A stretch of DNA of 64,000 nucleotides, from the NCBI RefSeq assembly GCF_905147365.1, contig NC_056410.1, positions 1,649,501 through 1,713,500 of the forward strand. The letters are read 5' to 3'. The translations under genes were made by a program, and so were the position numbers. The stretch comes from Aricia agestis (Eukaryota; Arthropoda; Insecta; Lepidoptera; Lycaenidae). Under the pieces are notes generated by a model. That model was not told the origin of the DNA. It saw only the letters and a program-made list of their open reading frames with translations, and searched no databases. This document shows, in pieces, positions 33,083-44,431 of this stretch; the first letter of the stretch is position 1, and each line of letters opens with the position of its first letter.

Positions 33083-33665
33083 AGATGACGCCCGCAACTC
33101 CGTTGCGCCAAAATCCGTTTATCACGGCGGAACCGTACATTTTTCCTGGACAAATGTATCCTATGTCCTTTCCCTGGACTCAAAGTCTCTGTAGACCAAA
33201 TTTCAGCAAAATCGGTTCAGGGGTTTGGGCGTGAAGACTGAAGAGGTAACAGACAGAAGAGTTGACGTGGGAGAGTCATGCTTCGGCACGAATGGGCCGG
33301 CTTGACCGGAGAAATAGCACGGGCTCATTGAAAATCGGCGTGAAACAGCGCTTGCGCTGTGTTTCGCCGAGTGAGTGAGTTTACCGGAGGCCCAATCCCC
33401 TACCCTTTTCCCTTCCCTACCCTCTTATATTTCCTTCCCTATCCTCTCCTATTCCCTTCCCTACGCTCCCCTATTACCCTATTCCCTCTTAAAAGGCCAG
33501 CAACGCACCTGCAGCTCTTCTGATGCTGCGAGTGTCCATGGGCGACGGAAGTTGCTTTCCATCATGTGGAATGATGGAATGGATGGAGGTTTGCTCGTTG
33601 GCCCCCTAATTTCATTTAAAAAACAAGACAGACAGACACACTTTTTTATTTATAATATTAGTATG
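33083..33665 (+). repeat. AATATTAGTATGG repeat split by SINE-A
   Basis: The host repeat resembles 14700-14876 and is broken inside its GACAGACAGACA run. SINE-A occupies 33264-33625. The AGACAGA on both sides may be a target duplication, although it lies in a simple repeat. Confidence 0.7.
33264..33625 (+). mobile_element. SINE-A, nearly full-length
   Basis: It has the same head and tail as other copies, with CATCATGTGGAATGATGG replacing the usual CATCAGGTGACC in the tail, a local rearrangement. Confidence 0.85.
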
Positions 33666-34030
33666 GAATATGGACTAGGTACACCGTACAGGTGCAGGAT
33701 ATTCATATTATTTCTTCTTTCGCTGTCCTATATCAATGGAGCCAGGTGCTAGTAGCACAGACAAACTGACGAAAGCTCAACGAAAAACGCTTTAATAAAA
33801 AAAAATACAATAAAAGAAAATTGTCTATGATCGATCAAAAATTATTCATGAGACCACTAATAAATAACAATTAAATTTTATTTAACTTTATTTTTTAAAT
33901 TAATTACATGTTTTGATCAGGAGGATCTATATAAATATAGGTATGCTACAAACGTCACTAAAACACACACAAAAAGTGTCTCTATAAGGATATGTGCTGC
34001 GATAAACAATACTATAGTCTATACTCACGT

Positions 34031-34200
34031 TCAGTACCGGTACGTCCACAATTAGACACGGACTTTATACAGCGAGATAATCTACGGGTTTTACGTCTCA
34101 CATCACACACTCAGTAGCGTTAAGGGCGGGGGCGACGCTGGGCGAACGGGCGCAGGGCGCCGAACGCAAACGCCGAGCGCCGCCTTTTATTAGACAGGCG
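34031..34200 (-). promoter_or_regulatory. Candidate upstream first exon/promoter of FAR-B
   Basis: On the minus strand a strong donor, CTGAAC|GTGAGTATAG, lies at 34030. Just upstream is the most GC- and CpG-rich stretch of the region (34125-34200). FAR-B's coding start is preceded by an acceptor (CAG at 15030-15028), so a leader exon must exist upstream. This is a candidate only. Confidence 0.25.
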
Positions 34201-34209
34201 CGGTCCGAA

Positions 34210-37200
34210 GGGGGGGCTCCCCAAATCTAAGGTACAATTGAAAAATCTCAAAAACTTGCCAAATAATAAAAGGAAATTTCTAGCTATCTACTACCACGAC
34301 TGCGTCCGACCTTAGACAGCTGTCAACCCAGAACCGTCCGAGGGCGCAGATAAAAAAAATATTAGTGTAGTGACTATAGTGAGTGCCCCCCCCCCCCCCA
34401 TAAATTTCAGGCTGCGACCGCGCCTGTTATTAGAAGTACCGAGAGTGCCGAAGAAATCTCGCCCAAGGCGCTGGTAGTGCTAAAACCGGCACTGCACACA
34501 CAATTAATATTTTTGTTTGTATTGTGTTTGACGTGAAACGCAATCAATTGTTTTTTTTATTACGACGTAATACATTTTTTGAGACGTAAAATATAAAATA
34601 TTGTATTTGTTTCGTTCATGAAAAAACATCAACGCGTATGACTACGAGTACTGACGCTAACTTTGAATGTTTTCCTCGACTATAACGGTGAAGCCTACAG
34701 GCAGAGTAATGGGTTTGTCAGACTCTACATAACTATTATTTATTCAATCCTAAATATCTCCTTAACTTCGCATGCATTTTTTTATAGATATGGTTTCAAA
34801 TTTTAATATATTAGGATGTTCCGGCATAGGTTTTACAATTAGGCTTATCTTAGGTTAGGTGATTAATGATTATGTTTTGACTCGTAATTTGTAGTTTTTA
34901 AATTTTGATTGCTCCTCTAATCCTAAATATATTATTATGTAGAAATATTAATATCACATTTGGTAAAAGAAGATAAACATTTTGAAATTGAGAAATTGAA
35001 GAATCTACTTACATGGGCACTTTGCTAGTTAAAGTGTTTGTGGAGTTTTAAGTACCTACCTTTTGAGAAGAATTTCGTCACCAAAACAGAGTGTTGACAG
35101 TACAAGTGTAGTGTGAAGTTGCGAAAGTGTAAACTAAAGTTTGTTTACAGTTTACACATAGGTGGCATGTAAACTTTGAATTGTGACATAATAAAAAAAC
35201 CTTTTTAAGGACTGCAGAGAAAACTGTTATGTGGACATCGGAATATATGCACAATCAAAGGGCCGAAATATTCACAAAATATGCACAGTAAAAGTCATAA
35301 TATTATTAGAATTTAGGATTTCTTCATGAAGAATTTGTCGGTTTTCACCACTTCACCAAATCCAGGGTTTTCAATTTTTATACAAATCAAAAATTAATTT
35401 TCAACCAAAATTTTGGGATCGCATAACAATTATCATATAAAGTTATGCACTTCACTCAATATTTTTAGGGTTCCGTACCCAAAGAGTAAATACGGGACCC
35501 TATTACTAATTTCTAATGTTGTTCCCTGCGAAGAAAGCTTTTGTTTTTAGAGAAAATTGTATCGGGTCTAGTTGCGGAAGGCTTTAAATAGGGCTTAATC
35601 CATATTTTTGTTGTATTTTAATGTATTCCCTCCCTGTATGTAGCCTCAGAAGATATAAGAACCGTAAATATGGACATCGAGGGTTTAATGTCACGAAAAT
35701 GGTCAAGGGCGAGCTGTGGTATTAACCACAGTTCACGAAAGTCAACTAAGAAAATGTTATGATCAGAAAAAATATATGTACGGTCACTAGAGAAACTTCA
35801 AATTTCTGTGGTTTTAAACCAACAAAACTATGCATTAGTTTCCAAGGTTGTTTGAGAGGATTTGGATGTATTCAATAGAGTTGTTGATTGGTTAATGTTT
35901 GATGCAAACCAATCAAAAATTATAGTGAGTTAGAAGCGTAGCGTGCCTTGGAGGAACTCCGTATAAAAATATTTTTGGCCTTAATATATGTTTGCCTTTT
36001 TGTACTTTAACGAAATGGAAAGATTTTGTTTATTTTTGCTTACGATTATTGGGCGATTTTTATCGATACGGAAAATACGGAGGTAGCTACGCCCCTGTAT
36101 TATTTTCATCTAAACTCCTGACGAAGTCTACAGCAAAATGTATGAACCGAGTGGGTTCCGGCTGGCGTCCGAATTTTTCTGATCAGAAATTTCGGATATT
36201 GTGCGGCCGGGCTTAAGAGGATACACCAGGGGCTAGAGAAATGAAAAAAAGTACGTGTAATATCTGTCTCCCTTACCTCAAGCCTATACCGCAGAACGCG
36301 ATAGAGACAACTGCAGAAAATCCAGAAAGTCAACGATTCGTTGTCCCCTGATTCCTTCTCCAAAACTTAACCGATTTAAGTACTTTTTTCATTAAAGATT
36401 AAAAAAAGGCTTGAGCTGTGTTCCTATGTTTTGCTTTTTTTTGTATAATCTAGCCAAATCTGTTTTCTGGACGTTTGAACACAGCGGAAAATCTGGCCAT
36501 TTTTTTAGGTTTTTGAACGTTCATATCTTATTTAATAATTAAATTATGAAAAAAAAAGAAAACATAGGGACATTGTATTAGTGGCCGTAGATATTCAGGA
36601 AAAAAATTATAACTCTACTAGCATTATCCAGGGAGGAAACAGGGGACCACCAGGGGACAACGTTTGTATGGAAAAAATGGCGGTGTGGAATCCTCTTAAT
36701 CGAACCGTTGTAAACGGTCTCACCACGGTCTCACAATCATTGCTTACATTTGACTTAACGGTAGTGTGTTAAAAACGAACGCAACGTTTTCGTAACTTAA
36801 TTGGCGTAATAATTATGATATCTTAAGTTTAATATATACAATTATGCTATGAAGATGATCATTAAAGAAATAAAGACTATAAAAATTATGATACCTCTCT
36901 TTCAGTCGTAATACATACAATGTAAGCACATAATGTTGTTACTCAAAAATATTATGTCTGTATACTTAATTAGTAAGTATTTAATATATTCTGTTTACGC
37001 TTAACTGATTCAGATGAAATTTTGTACCTAAAATATGTACTTTGAATATACTTGGAGTCCTATAAAAACCAATAAGCATTAAGAATAATTTAAATTTGCG
37101 TAGGAACAACGGTTCCTGATGGATAAACATTTAGTTGTACTTTGTTTTCTTCTCATGTTCGTCTTCGCAAAAAGCGCAGGATGGTGATCTAGACATAAGG

Positions 37201-37700
37201 TTACGCCGCGTTAAAGTAAAAAACCATGTTGGATATGTTTTAGATTGCATTGTTTTCTATGAGAGGCCGGAAAACAAGAAACGGAACAGCAAGAAATGGA
37301 AAGGGCGTAAGCGACAAAATGGTTTTTTTTGGCGTAATTTCAAAACCATAAATATATTTCATATAAGCTATGGGCAAATTAAAGTGTATGCTTGAACCAA
37401 TCTATGTACTAATTTTGAAAGCTTAAATCACTCTCCTCTGTTGGCAAAATTAGAATCTCTTTTTTTACAGAGGTCTTTTTGATTATTCTGTGTTATAAAA
37501 GTTGACCAATCGTGTTATGTTATGGCCTATGGGTAATTCAAAGACAAAGATATGATGAATACTGACAATGAACTTTAATTTCTACTTTAATTATTTAAAA
37601 TCGATATCGCTACAGCAAAATTATTAAGGCGACGCCTTAAACTTCCTAGGGCTTAACTTATACCACATACGTATAAAATAGACATATTATGTGGTAGCTA
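34210..37700. other. Long spacer without recognisable gene
   Basis: I saw a C14 run (34386-34399), a fragment of the GGGTTCCGTACCC repeat (35467-35515) and several short hairpins. Open frames such as 37135-37395 have no domain or bias. Part of this may be an intron of FAR-B if its leader exon is further right. Confidence 0.5.
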
Positions 37701-37709
37701 TTATACTAA

Positions 37710-37837
37710 GGGCCTGTTCCACCACTTCCTGATAAGGTGTCGGATAGGCTATCCACAACTTATTCGACAGATGCTCCATACTCTATCTGTTGTGAATAGC
37801 CTATCCGGCACCTATTAGGACGTGGTGAAACAGGCCC
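37710..37837. mobile_element. MITE (GGGCCTGTT family), intact, TAA target duplication
   Basis: The ends GGGCCTGTTCCACCAC and GTGGTGAAACAGGCCC are inverted, with long internal arms around GCTATCCACAAC. TAA flanks both sides (37707-37709, 37838-37840), typical of PIF/Harbinger elements. Related: 27039-28003 and a partial copy at 39163-39250. Confidence 0.8.
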
Positions 37838-38391
37838 TAAAACTTATTAAAAGTTATAGTAACCCAATTAGATACAGGTTTTAAGAGAGCTTTTACTTTT
37901 AAAATATATTTTTTTTCTCCGGACTTCCTTGAGCCCTAGCCCAAAGGGCTAATTATATTATCTAATCACTAATGAATGATCCTAAATATATCTCCGTTGT
38001 ATGAGCTTCATTAGCCGCATCCCTCGAATAAATAAACAACTTTCATAAGACTGCTTATTAGTATCTAGTTACTAATGGAATGGAATATACTCGTATAATA
38101 TCAACCCACCCCTCACCATCCCTTTGATTTATTCCTAAATAAGTCCATTAGAAGATGAGAATGCAGACCGCGGTTGTGAGAAAGTATATCGAAATAAAAT
38201 AATAGAGTTGGTTATCGCAATAAATGCCTATAAATTATGCTGTTGCAATGTCCTTTATTTCGAAAGATATTTCTAGATTTTACTGCACTGCAACTGAAGG
38301 ACCAGTTAGTCCTTGTCACAAAAAATAAACTTTTTTTGTTCGTAAATAAAATAAAATTAATTTAATTTAATAGTAAGGATATTAACATACC

Positions 38392-38520
38392 TGTTTTGAT
38401 ATGAGTATACGTCGCACCGGGTCAGAACTGTTCGAGTGACTGCGGCTTCAGGCTTGCAAAAGTACGTGTCGCAAGGCTGCGCTGGCGCAACGCTATACCC
38501 CATTCACACTTATTCTACCT
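38392..38520 (-). promoter_or_regulatory. Second candidate upstream exon of FAR-B
   Basis: On the minus strand CAAAACAG|GTATGTTAAT (donor at 38391) ends a moderately CpG-rich stretch (38400-38500). It could be an alternative 5' untranslated exon for FAR-B. Support is positional only. Confidence 0.2.
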
Positions 38521-38747
38521 CGGAGTTACCTCAGATGATACTTAAATCGTGGACATAGACTTCCTTTTAGACGGAAAATATTTGTGAACGGTCTACGCTT
38601 TGGCCAACCGCGCGATTCATGGAAACATAATTTGAAGACGCTTGTTTGCCGACGGTTACACAGATCGTTTGCATGTTTTGTGTACTCACCTATGTAACTT
38701 TTATTAATTTCATCAAATAGACTGGCACTATTGCGATTTCTAACATT

Positions 38748-38960
38748 GGCCCACACATTCCCTCCCCTACTCCCCTTTGGCGCGTCGACAATAATAACCA
38801 CGAAAACCTTTTGATGTCAGGGGTGCCAGATATTATGAAGCTGTATTGGCCGAGCATCCATGTACCTATTCCAGTTTTCCCTCCCCAAACAAATTAGCAA
38901 ACAACACAGTTACATTGAATAAAAGCCGAAGAACTGGGGAAGTACCAAAAGTAGTAGAAG
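38748..38960 (-). repeat. LINE 3'-end fragment, diverged
   Basis: It shares CCACACATTCCC, AACCACGAAAACC and TTTTCCCTCCCCAA with the 3' region of the LINE at 27057-27887, in the same orientation. Confidence 0.55.
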
Positions 38961-39388
38961 TAAGTAATAAACAATAATTGTATCTACTGAGCTATAGGTA
39001 TATTAATTTTGAGCTATAATATGTGATATAAGTATATTGATTTTTTTAAATGCGTTTTCTAACAATGACATACTTTTGCGTTTAAAATATCAGTGAGGAT
39101 AAAATTAAATATCATTACATATTAACATCGTGCAGGTGCCAAAATATTGTATTAGCAGCTTTAAGGGCCTGTTTCACGACTTTCTGATCAAGTGCCAAAT
39201 AGGCTATTTACAACTTTTTTGACAGATTCTCCATACTTGATCTGTCAAGTTAAGTGGTCAAAATCAAAACCAAAATTGTTTTATTTCTAAATAAATTGAA
39301 AATAAGTAAATATTTTCAGAAGGTCCTACGTGGTGCCTACCACCGGTTCGGGAACTAACCCGGTGAGAAGGATTATTTAAATAGGGCC

Positions 39389-40963
39389 TGCCGCCTGTCC
39401 ACATTTCCACGTTACGACGTCGTCAACGTGGAACGGTGCGGTAACGTGGCACGGTACGTTGTCGTGACGTGAAAATTTACGTCAACGTAACGTGACGGTG
39501 TAGCAACATTGTACGTCACCATGCCTTGTAAAACTGCTACATTCTTCACTTCTTATCTAGATATGGACCGCTCATCCCACAATACGTACCTATTCTGCTT
39601 CTGCTATACCTAGTTAAGAAGACGGAGAGAGAGATTTAAAAAAAAAAAGACGCAAAATGTTGCTACACCGTAACGTGCATTTTCACGTTACGTTGAAGTA
39701 AATTTGTGTTTCACGTTACGTAACGTATCACGACAACGTACGGTAAGGGAGGTCAGCTCAAAGTAACCTTAACTTTCAATTGGAAAAAAAGACGAAATAT
39801 TATATATTTAAAAATGAAAAATGTGCTACTAGATAGTGCATTTATTATATTTCTGCTATGTGTGATTCATATTTACCCAAATCTTGAAATTAGCTCATGA
39901 TTCACATATTACGACAACCTGTCAAAAAACCGCTTTGCCCGAGGGCCCGCCTAAAGTGGCCGTAGGGGTAAGGGCAACGTGGCCAGCCCAAATGTTCACA
40001 CGAAATGGTATTTTTTTCTATATTAAATAAATATATTTTTATAAAATGAATGCTAAAAATGTACAAAAATAGGTATTTATCAAAAACAATTCTGTAAACT
40101 GCTACTTATATCGCTTCTGCTCGGTTTCTGAGGTTTCTTGACAGGAGTTTATCTTCCAACAATCACAATATTTTTTTGTAAAAAATAATCAATTCTTCTA
40201 AAATAAAAGTAGTCAAAATATATCAATAAAACTTTGCTTTATCGATATATTCCTGTTTTAAATGTCTCCTTAAAGTATGACAATGTTTGTTTTGTACTAA
40301 TTTGACTGAACCCCGAATTTGTTGAACATATATAATAGCACGCGCCATCGTAGTCTCTTCCCATGACCCCTGGATAGTTTTCTTTTGATAAGTTTGTTCA
40401 CCATCTAATAATAGTTTTAAGTAATTATCATATTATAAAAACTATCATTTAGCTTAGCGGCCTATTGGCCGCATTGCCCGGTCCGCTTTGCCCTTTGGCA
40501 ACCGTTCTGTTTTAAACATAATTTTCTTTCGCATATCATACTCCAGAATAAAAACAACATAGTTAAGCAACGACACCGCGAAAAATATTTTTCGCGGTGT
40601 CGTTGCTTGAGTGTTGTTGTTGTTGGTGTCGTTGACAAGAAAATAATTAAAACAGGAAGAATTTACCTTGCTTTTTTTTAATAAAACGTGCAATTCCAAT
40701 ATTTTTCGCTACAAGCTCGCGCCTTCCCCAATCGCTACCGCATCATGGAGTGGGGCTGGGCGGGATGTTCACTATGCGCCAGAGCAGCAACGTTGCTCTG
40801 CCATTATAAAATACCGAAATATTAAGGGTGGCCGCTTTGCCTCCTATGGCCGCTTTGAGCTGGGCTCCCCTACGTTGACGTGACGTGAAAATTACCGCAC
40901 CGCGTTACCGCACCGTTCCACGTTGACGACGTCATGACGCGGAGATGTGGACAAGCCGTAAGA
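39389..40963. mobile_element. 1.6-kb element with ACGT-rich terminal inverted repeats
   Basis: The left end reads CTGTCCACATTTCCACG and then GTCAACGTGGAACGGTGCGG. The right end is the inverse (CACCGTTCCACGTTGACGAC..GATGTGGACAAG), with about 60 bp of clear match and weaker match beyond. Sub-arms repeat ACGTAACG motifs at 39430-39530 and 39658-39745. A perfect 44-bp palindrome lies at 40565-40608. No transposase was seen. Confidence 0.7.
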
Positions 40964-41655
40964 AGTCAACAAACCTACAAAAATTATGGTTTGAAGTTTG
41001 ATCCTTAATTATTTGAAAGGTTTAATTTTAACTAAGTTCTAGCGAACATAAAAAATACATACTATTCACTAGTTATTTTCGTATCGGGCCTCAAGTAACA
41101 TTGTATAAATGAAATTACTAACATAATATTATTATTCCTGTTGCATAATCGTACATGATTTACGTCTTAGTTCTTACTTTATAGTTTCATAGTATGCCAT
41201 CAAACACCGAAGCAGAAAGAAAACAAAAGAATAATATATTCGAACGACTAATCATATTGAATGCTCATGAATTATGATTATTGATAAATTAAAAATAATT
41301 TTTAATATACAATAATTTATTTCTTATTTACAGGTACTTAATCACATAGATAATACATTTTTATCATATAAGCGTTTATGTTACAACTAGGTTTTACACC
41401 AGGGAAGTGCACTTCCCTTTCGGCCTTCAAAACTAAGTAGGAAGTTTCATCCAAGAAACTATACTTATTTCTTCTCTACGAAAACTGGAAACCAATCTTC
41501 CAGGGCCATGCTAATCGTTTCGGCAAAGACTGTGGCCCACTGCCCAGTGCCCACATCGAAGCGATATGCAATGTGACGATACACAACAATGATACAAATT
41601 TAAAAAATCTATTAATTATACATTTTGTATTCGACATTTAAATTTTTTATTGTTT

Positions 41656-41800
41656 TACGCCTCTAGTCCACTGACGCTGCGAACTGCGAAACAGCGGCGA
41701 GCCGATTTACTGTCTCATCCGACACACGACAGTGCGTTATATTGCATCTCGCTCTATTACAGTTTCGCAGTTTGCAGCGCGGCGTCGGTAGAGGCGTTAG
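41656..41800. repeat. MITE (ACGCCTCTAG..CTGACGCTGCG), copy 1
   Basis: Near-palindromic with ends ACGCCTCTAG and AGAGGCGT. A second copy lies at 57985-58135 in the PEX19 3' UTR. It is joined directly to the next MITE. Confidence 0.65.
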
Positions 41801-41804
41801 CGTC

Positions 41805-42003
41805 GTGTAACTTAATAATACTTTAGGGTGTGTATTTGTTTCTTGTAGAGAGTTCACTGTGAAAGTAGTGGCACTGAAAGTGATTAAAATGGGTAAGTGA
41901 AAAAAAAATGCTTTTTCAGCGCTGCCTCTTACACAATGAACTCTATACATGGGAATCATACACACCCTTAAGTATTATTACTTTGTTTTGTTAAACCCTG
42001 TAT
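41805..42003. repeat. MITE, GTGTAACAAAAC family, copy 2, left end eroded
   Basis: Both arms (TTCACTGTGAAAGTAG and its partially decayed reverse) and the CTTTAGGGTGTGTA subterminal block match copies at 8618 and 63739. Confidence 0.7.
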
Positions 42004-42299
42004 AATGAATAATGATAAACAAGTTGTTTAAATTATAGGTAGGTATGTATTTGGATTAATACCTTGTAATATTAGTGATTGACAGGAATGATTTGATGAT
42101 CTTATTTATTATATTATACTTATCATACTTAATAATAGCTTTCACACTTTATTCAGATATCTTACCATAAACAATAAGCGTAGATTTTTTTTTATCTAGA
42201 TAACTTTTTAAGTTAGAATTTCCAACAAACTTTTAATTTTTTTGTTACTATTTTGGTTGAATATACCTTTCTCATAATCACAAGCATAATCATTTATAT

Positions 42300-42713
42300 C
42301 AGGGCTTCCCAAACAGTGCGTCGACACTGTCCCAACTCCCAGGGGCGTCGCATGTCAACACAACCACATCGAGTAAGCGTCGCGCGCATTATGTCAATCA
42401 TACATCCCGGGATTCCCGAACAGTTTAAATCCCCGGTTTCAGAAGCTATGCTTATTAGAAAAGTAAGCGCAGCCTTCGCATTAGCCAGCCTTGCTGGTTT
42501 TAATATCTTTTATAAATACATATTATCTCCTTGTAATTTTTATGCTCATGTATTATCTCCTAATAAAAATATAAATATCCAAATAGTGTTTATATGATAA
42601 CCTATGTAGGCTGATTCCAAAATTAGAAAGTATTTTTGGGGGCTGGGTTGAGGGGCGTCGTAAAGAAATGGCAAAGTTCCAAGGGCGTCACAGTACAAGT
42701 TTGGGAAGCCCTG
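42300..42713. mobile_element. hAT-like MITE, 414 bp
   Basis: Ends CAGGGCTTCCCAAAC and GTTTGGGAAGCCCTG are exact inverted repeats starting CAGGG. The 8-bp flanks ATTTATAT and GTTTATAC agree at six positions, as expected for an aged hAT target duplication. A chance open frame inside is not a gene. Confidence 0.75.
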
Positions 42714-43219
42714 GTTTATACAATAATTATTATATCAGAGAGCACAATATTATTCATTAAAAGCTGCGCTTGATTTCACAAAATTTTCTCACATAATTTT
42801 AAATATTGCAACAAAGTATTACATAAGTGTTGCGCGAATATTTGCTGATTTGAGCATTCAAATCGACGCCTTATATCGATATGATTAATTAAAATATTAT
42901 TTCAACGTAGCTATATAATGTTTTGTCCTTATCTGATACGTAATAAAAAGTCGTTTGGCATACTAAGACATAGGTAATACACAGTACGAAATTGTCTTTT
43001 AACACGCTTTTATAAGCCTGGGCTGTATGTATGTAACGGAATCTTTGAACACGATTTTTACCTATCTCCAGTAGTCTAATTAATTCGAAACTTTGCATAC
43101 GTATTAAGAGCTAAAACATAGCATTAACTTGTTAAAACTTTTGAAAAAATAAATAAAAAAATAAGCGTGTTTTTTTTAGTTTTTTTTTCAACTAAGTATT
43201 ATTTATAGTTCTCTGTACT

Positions 43220-43368
43220 GGGCCTGTAGACAAGTGACAAAGCGCTAACGCTAACGCTAACGCTACAAAATGTATGCGATTTGACATAAATCATCGCTTC
43301 GCTAGCGAATACTAATGTCAGATCCATACCTTTTGTAGCGCTAGCGTTTTGCCACTTGTCTACGGGAG
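43220..43368. repeat. MITE (GGGCCTGTAGACAAGTG), copy 1
   Basis: Inverted arms around repeated GCTAACGCTAACG and the reverse CGCTAGCGTTTTGCCACTTG. A second copy lies at 58201-58364. Confidence 0.65.
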
Positions 43369-43376
43369 CTGGGGGG

Positions 43377-44056
43377 TGAGCCAAGATTTTTTTCATTATC
43401 GCTTGGTTATAGAATCGCCAACCAAAATGTATGGAATTGACATAAGCGTTCGTTAATATGACGTTGACGTTCGACTCGTCTTAGGGGGGTATTACATTAT
43501 CATTTATATATGATCATTTCTATGATCATATATAGGATCCAATATATATGATCATTTGATCATATCTGCATATTACATTATCATATTTCATTGATCCTAT
43601 TTTACGTCATATGTGGTTTCAATAGCCAATGGAGAGCGCTAACGCTGACAGGTATTGACGTCAGGGTTACTAGATCTCAGAGAATTCGATTTGTCAAAAG
43701 ACATCGTCATTTTTAATATGGCTTGTTTTTTGTTATTTCAGCAAGATTATCCAAGTATATAACTAGAAAAATAATTACATTACATTATTTGAAACATATT
43801 AACGAACAAGAAATTAAAAACTCTTTTTTATATTAAATAACTGGCAACACCTATTTCCAATCTCTCAGCAAATGCCAAAAATCTATGATCAAGGAAGAAA
43901 TGAATCATATGTCTATATTACATTATCCAATATCATTGACTCAATGATCTCGGATCCAATATATATGATAATCTAATATCCCCCTTATGTCAATTCCATA
44001 CATTTTGGTTAGCGATTCTATATTACGAAGCGATAAAGAAATAATCTTGGCTCAGA
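43377..44056. mobile_element. Inverted-repeat element containing another inverted-repeat element
   Basis: The outer arms share TGAGCCAAGA and CCAAAATGTATGGAATTGAC (left about 43377-43447, right about 43985-44056). Inside, about 43486-43985 has its own ends GGGGGTATTACATTATCA and TGATAATCTAATATCCCCC, with a TATATATGATCA-rich interior. A nested insertion is inferred. Confidence 0.65.
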
Positions 44057-44121
44057 AATAATTACAACTTTGTTATTCAACTTAACAATCTTAAATTGAT
44101 GTAGTTTGATATTGTTGCAAT

Positions 44122-44410
44122 ATCGCGTTGTATTACAACTTTACAATCGTATTTCTATGTCGTTCTGATATCGCGTTGTATTACAACTTTACAATCACAT
44201 TTCTATGTCGTTCCGATATCGCGTTGTATTACAACTTTACAATCGCATTTCTATGTCGTTCCGATATCGCGTTGTATTACAACTTTACAATCGCATTTCT
44301 ATGTCGTTCCGATATCGCGTTGTATTACAACTTTACAATCGCATTTCTATGTCGTTCCGATATCGCGTTGTATTACTCTTTACAATCGCACTTCGATATC
44401 GTTACGATGT
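44122..44410. repeat. 48-bp tandem array behind BORCS5
   Basis: Units start ATCGCGTTGTATTACAACTT at 44122, 44170, 44218, 44266, 44314 and 44362; the last is diverged. It ends about 22 bp downstream of the BORCS5 stop codon, so it probably lies in its 3' untranslated region. The 48-bp unit is a multiple of 3, giving chance open frames. Confidence 0.92.
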
Positions 44411-44431
44411 CGCCACGCATATCTTAGTCGA

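Noticed and set aside
42253..42597. A 114-aa frame
   Set aside because: It spans the boundary of a hAT-like MITE and shows no domain. Most of it is the non-coding interior of that element.
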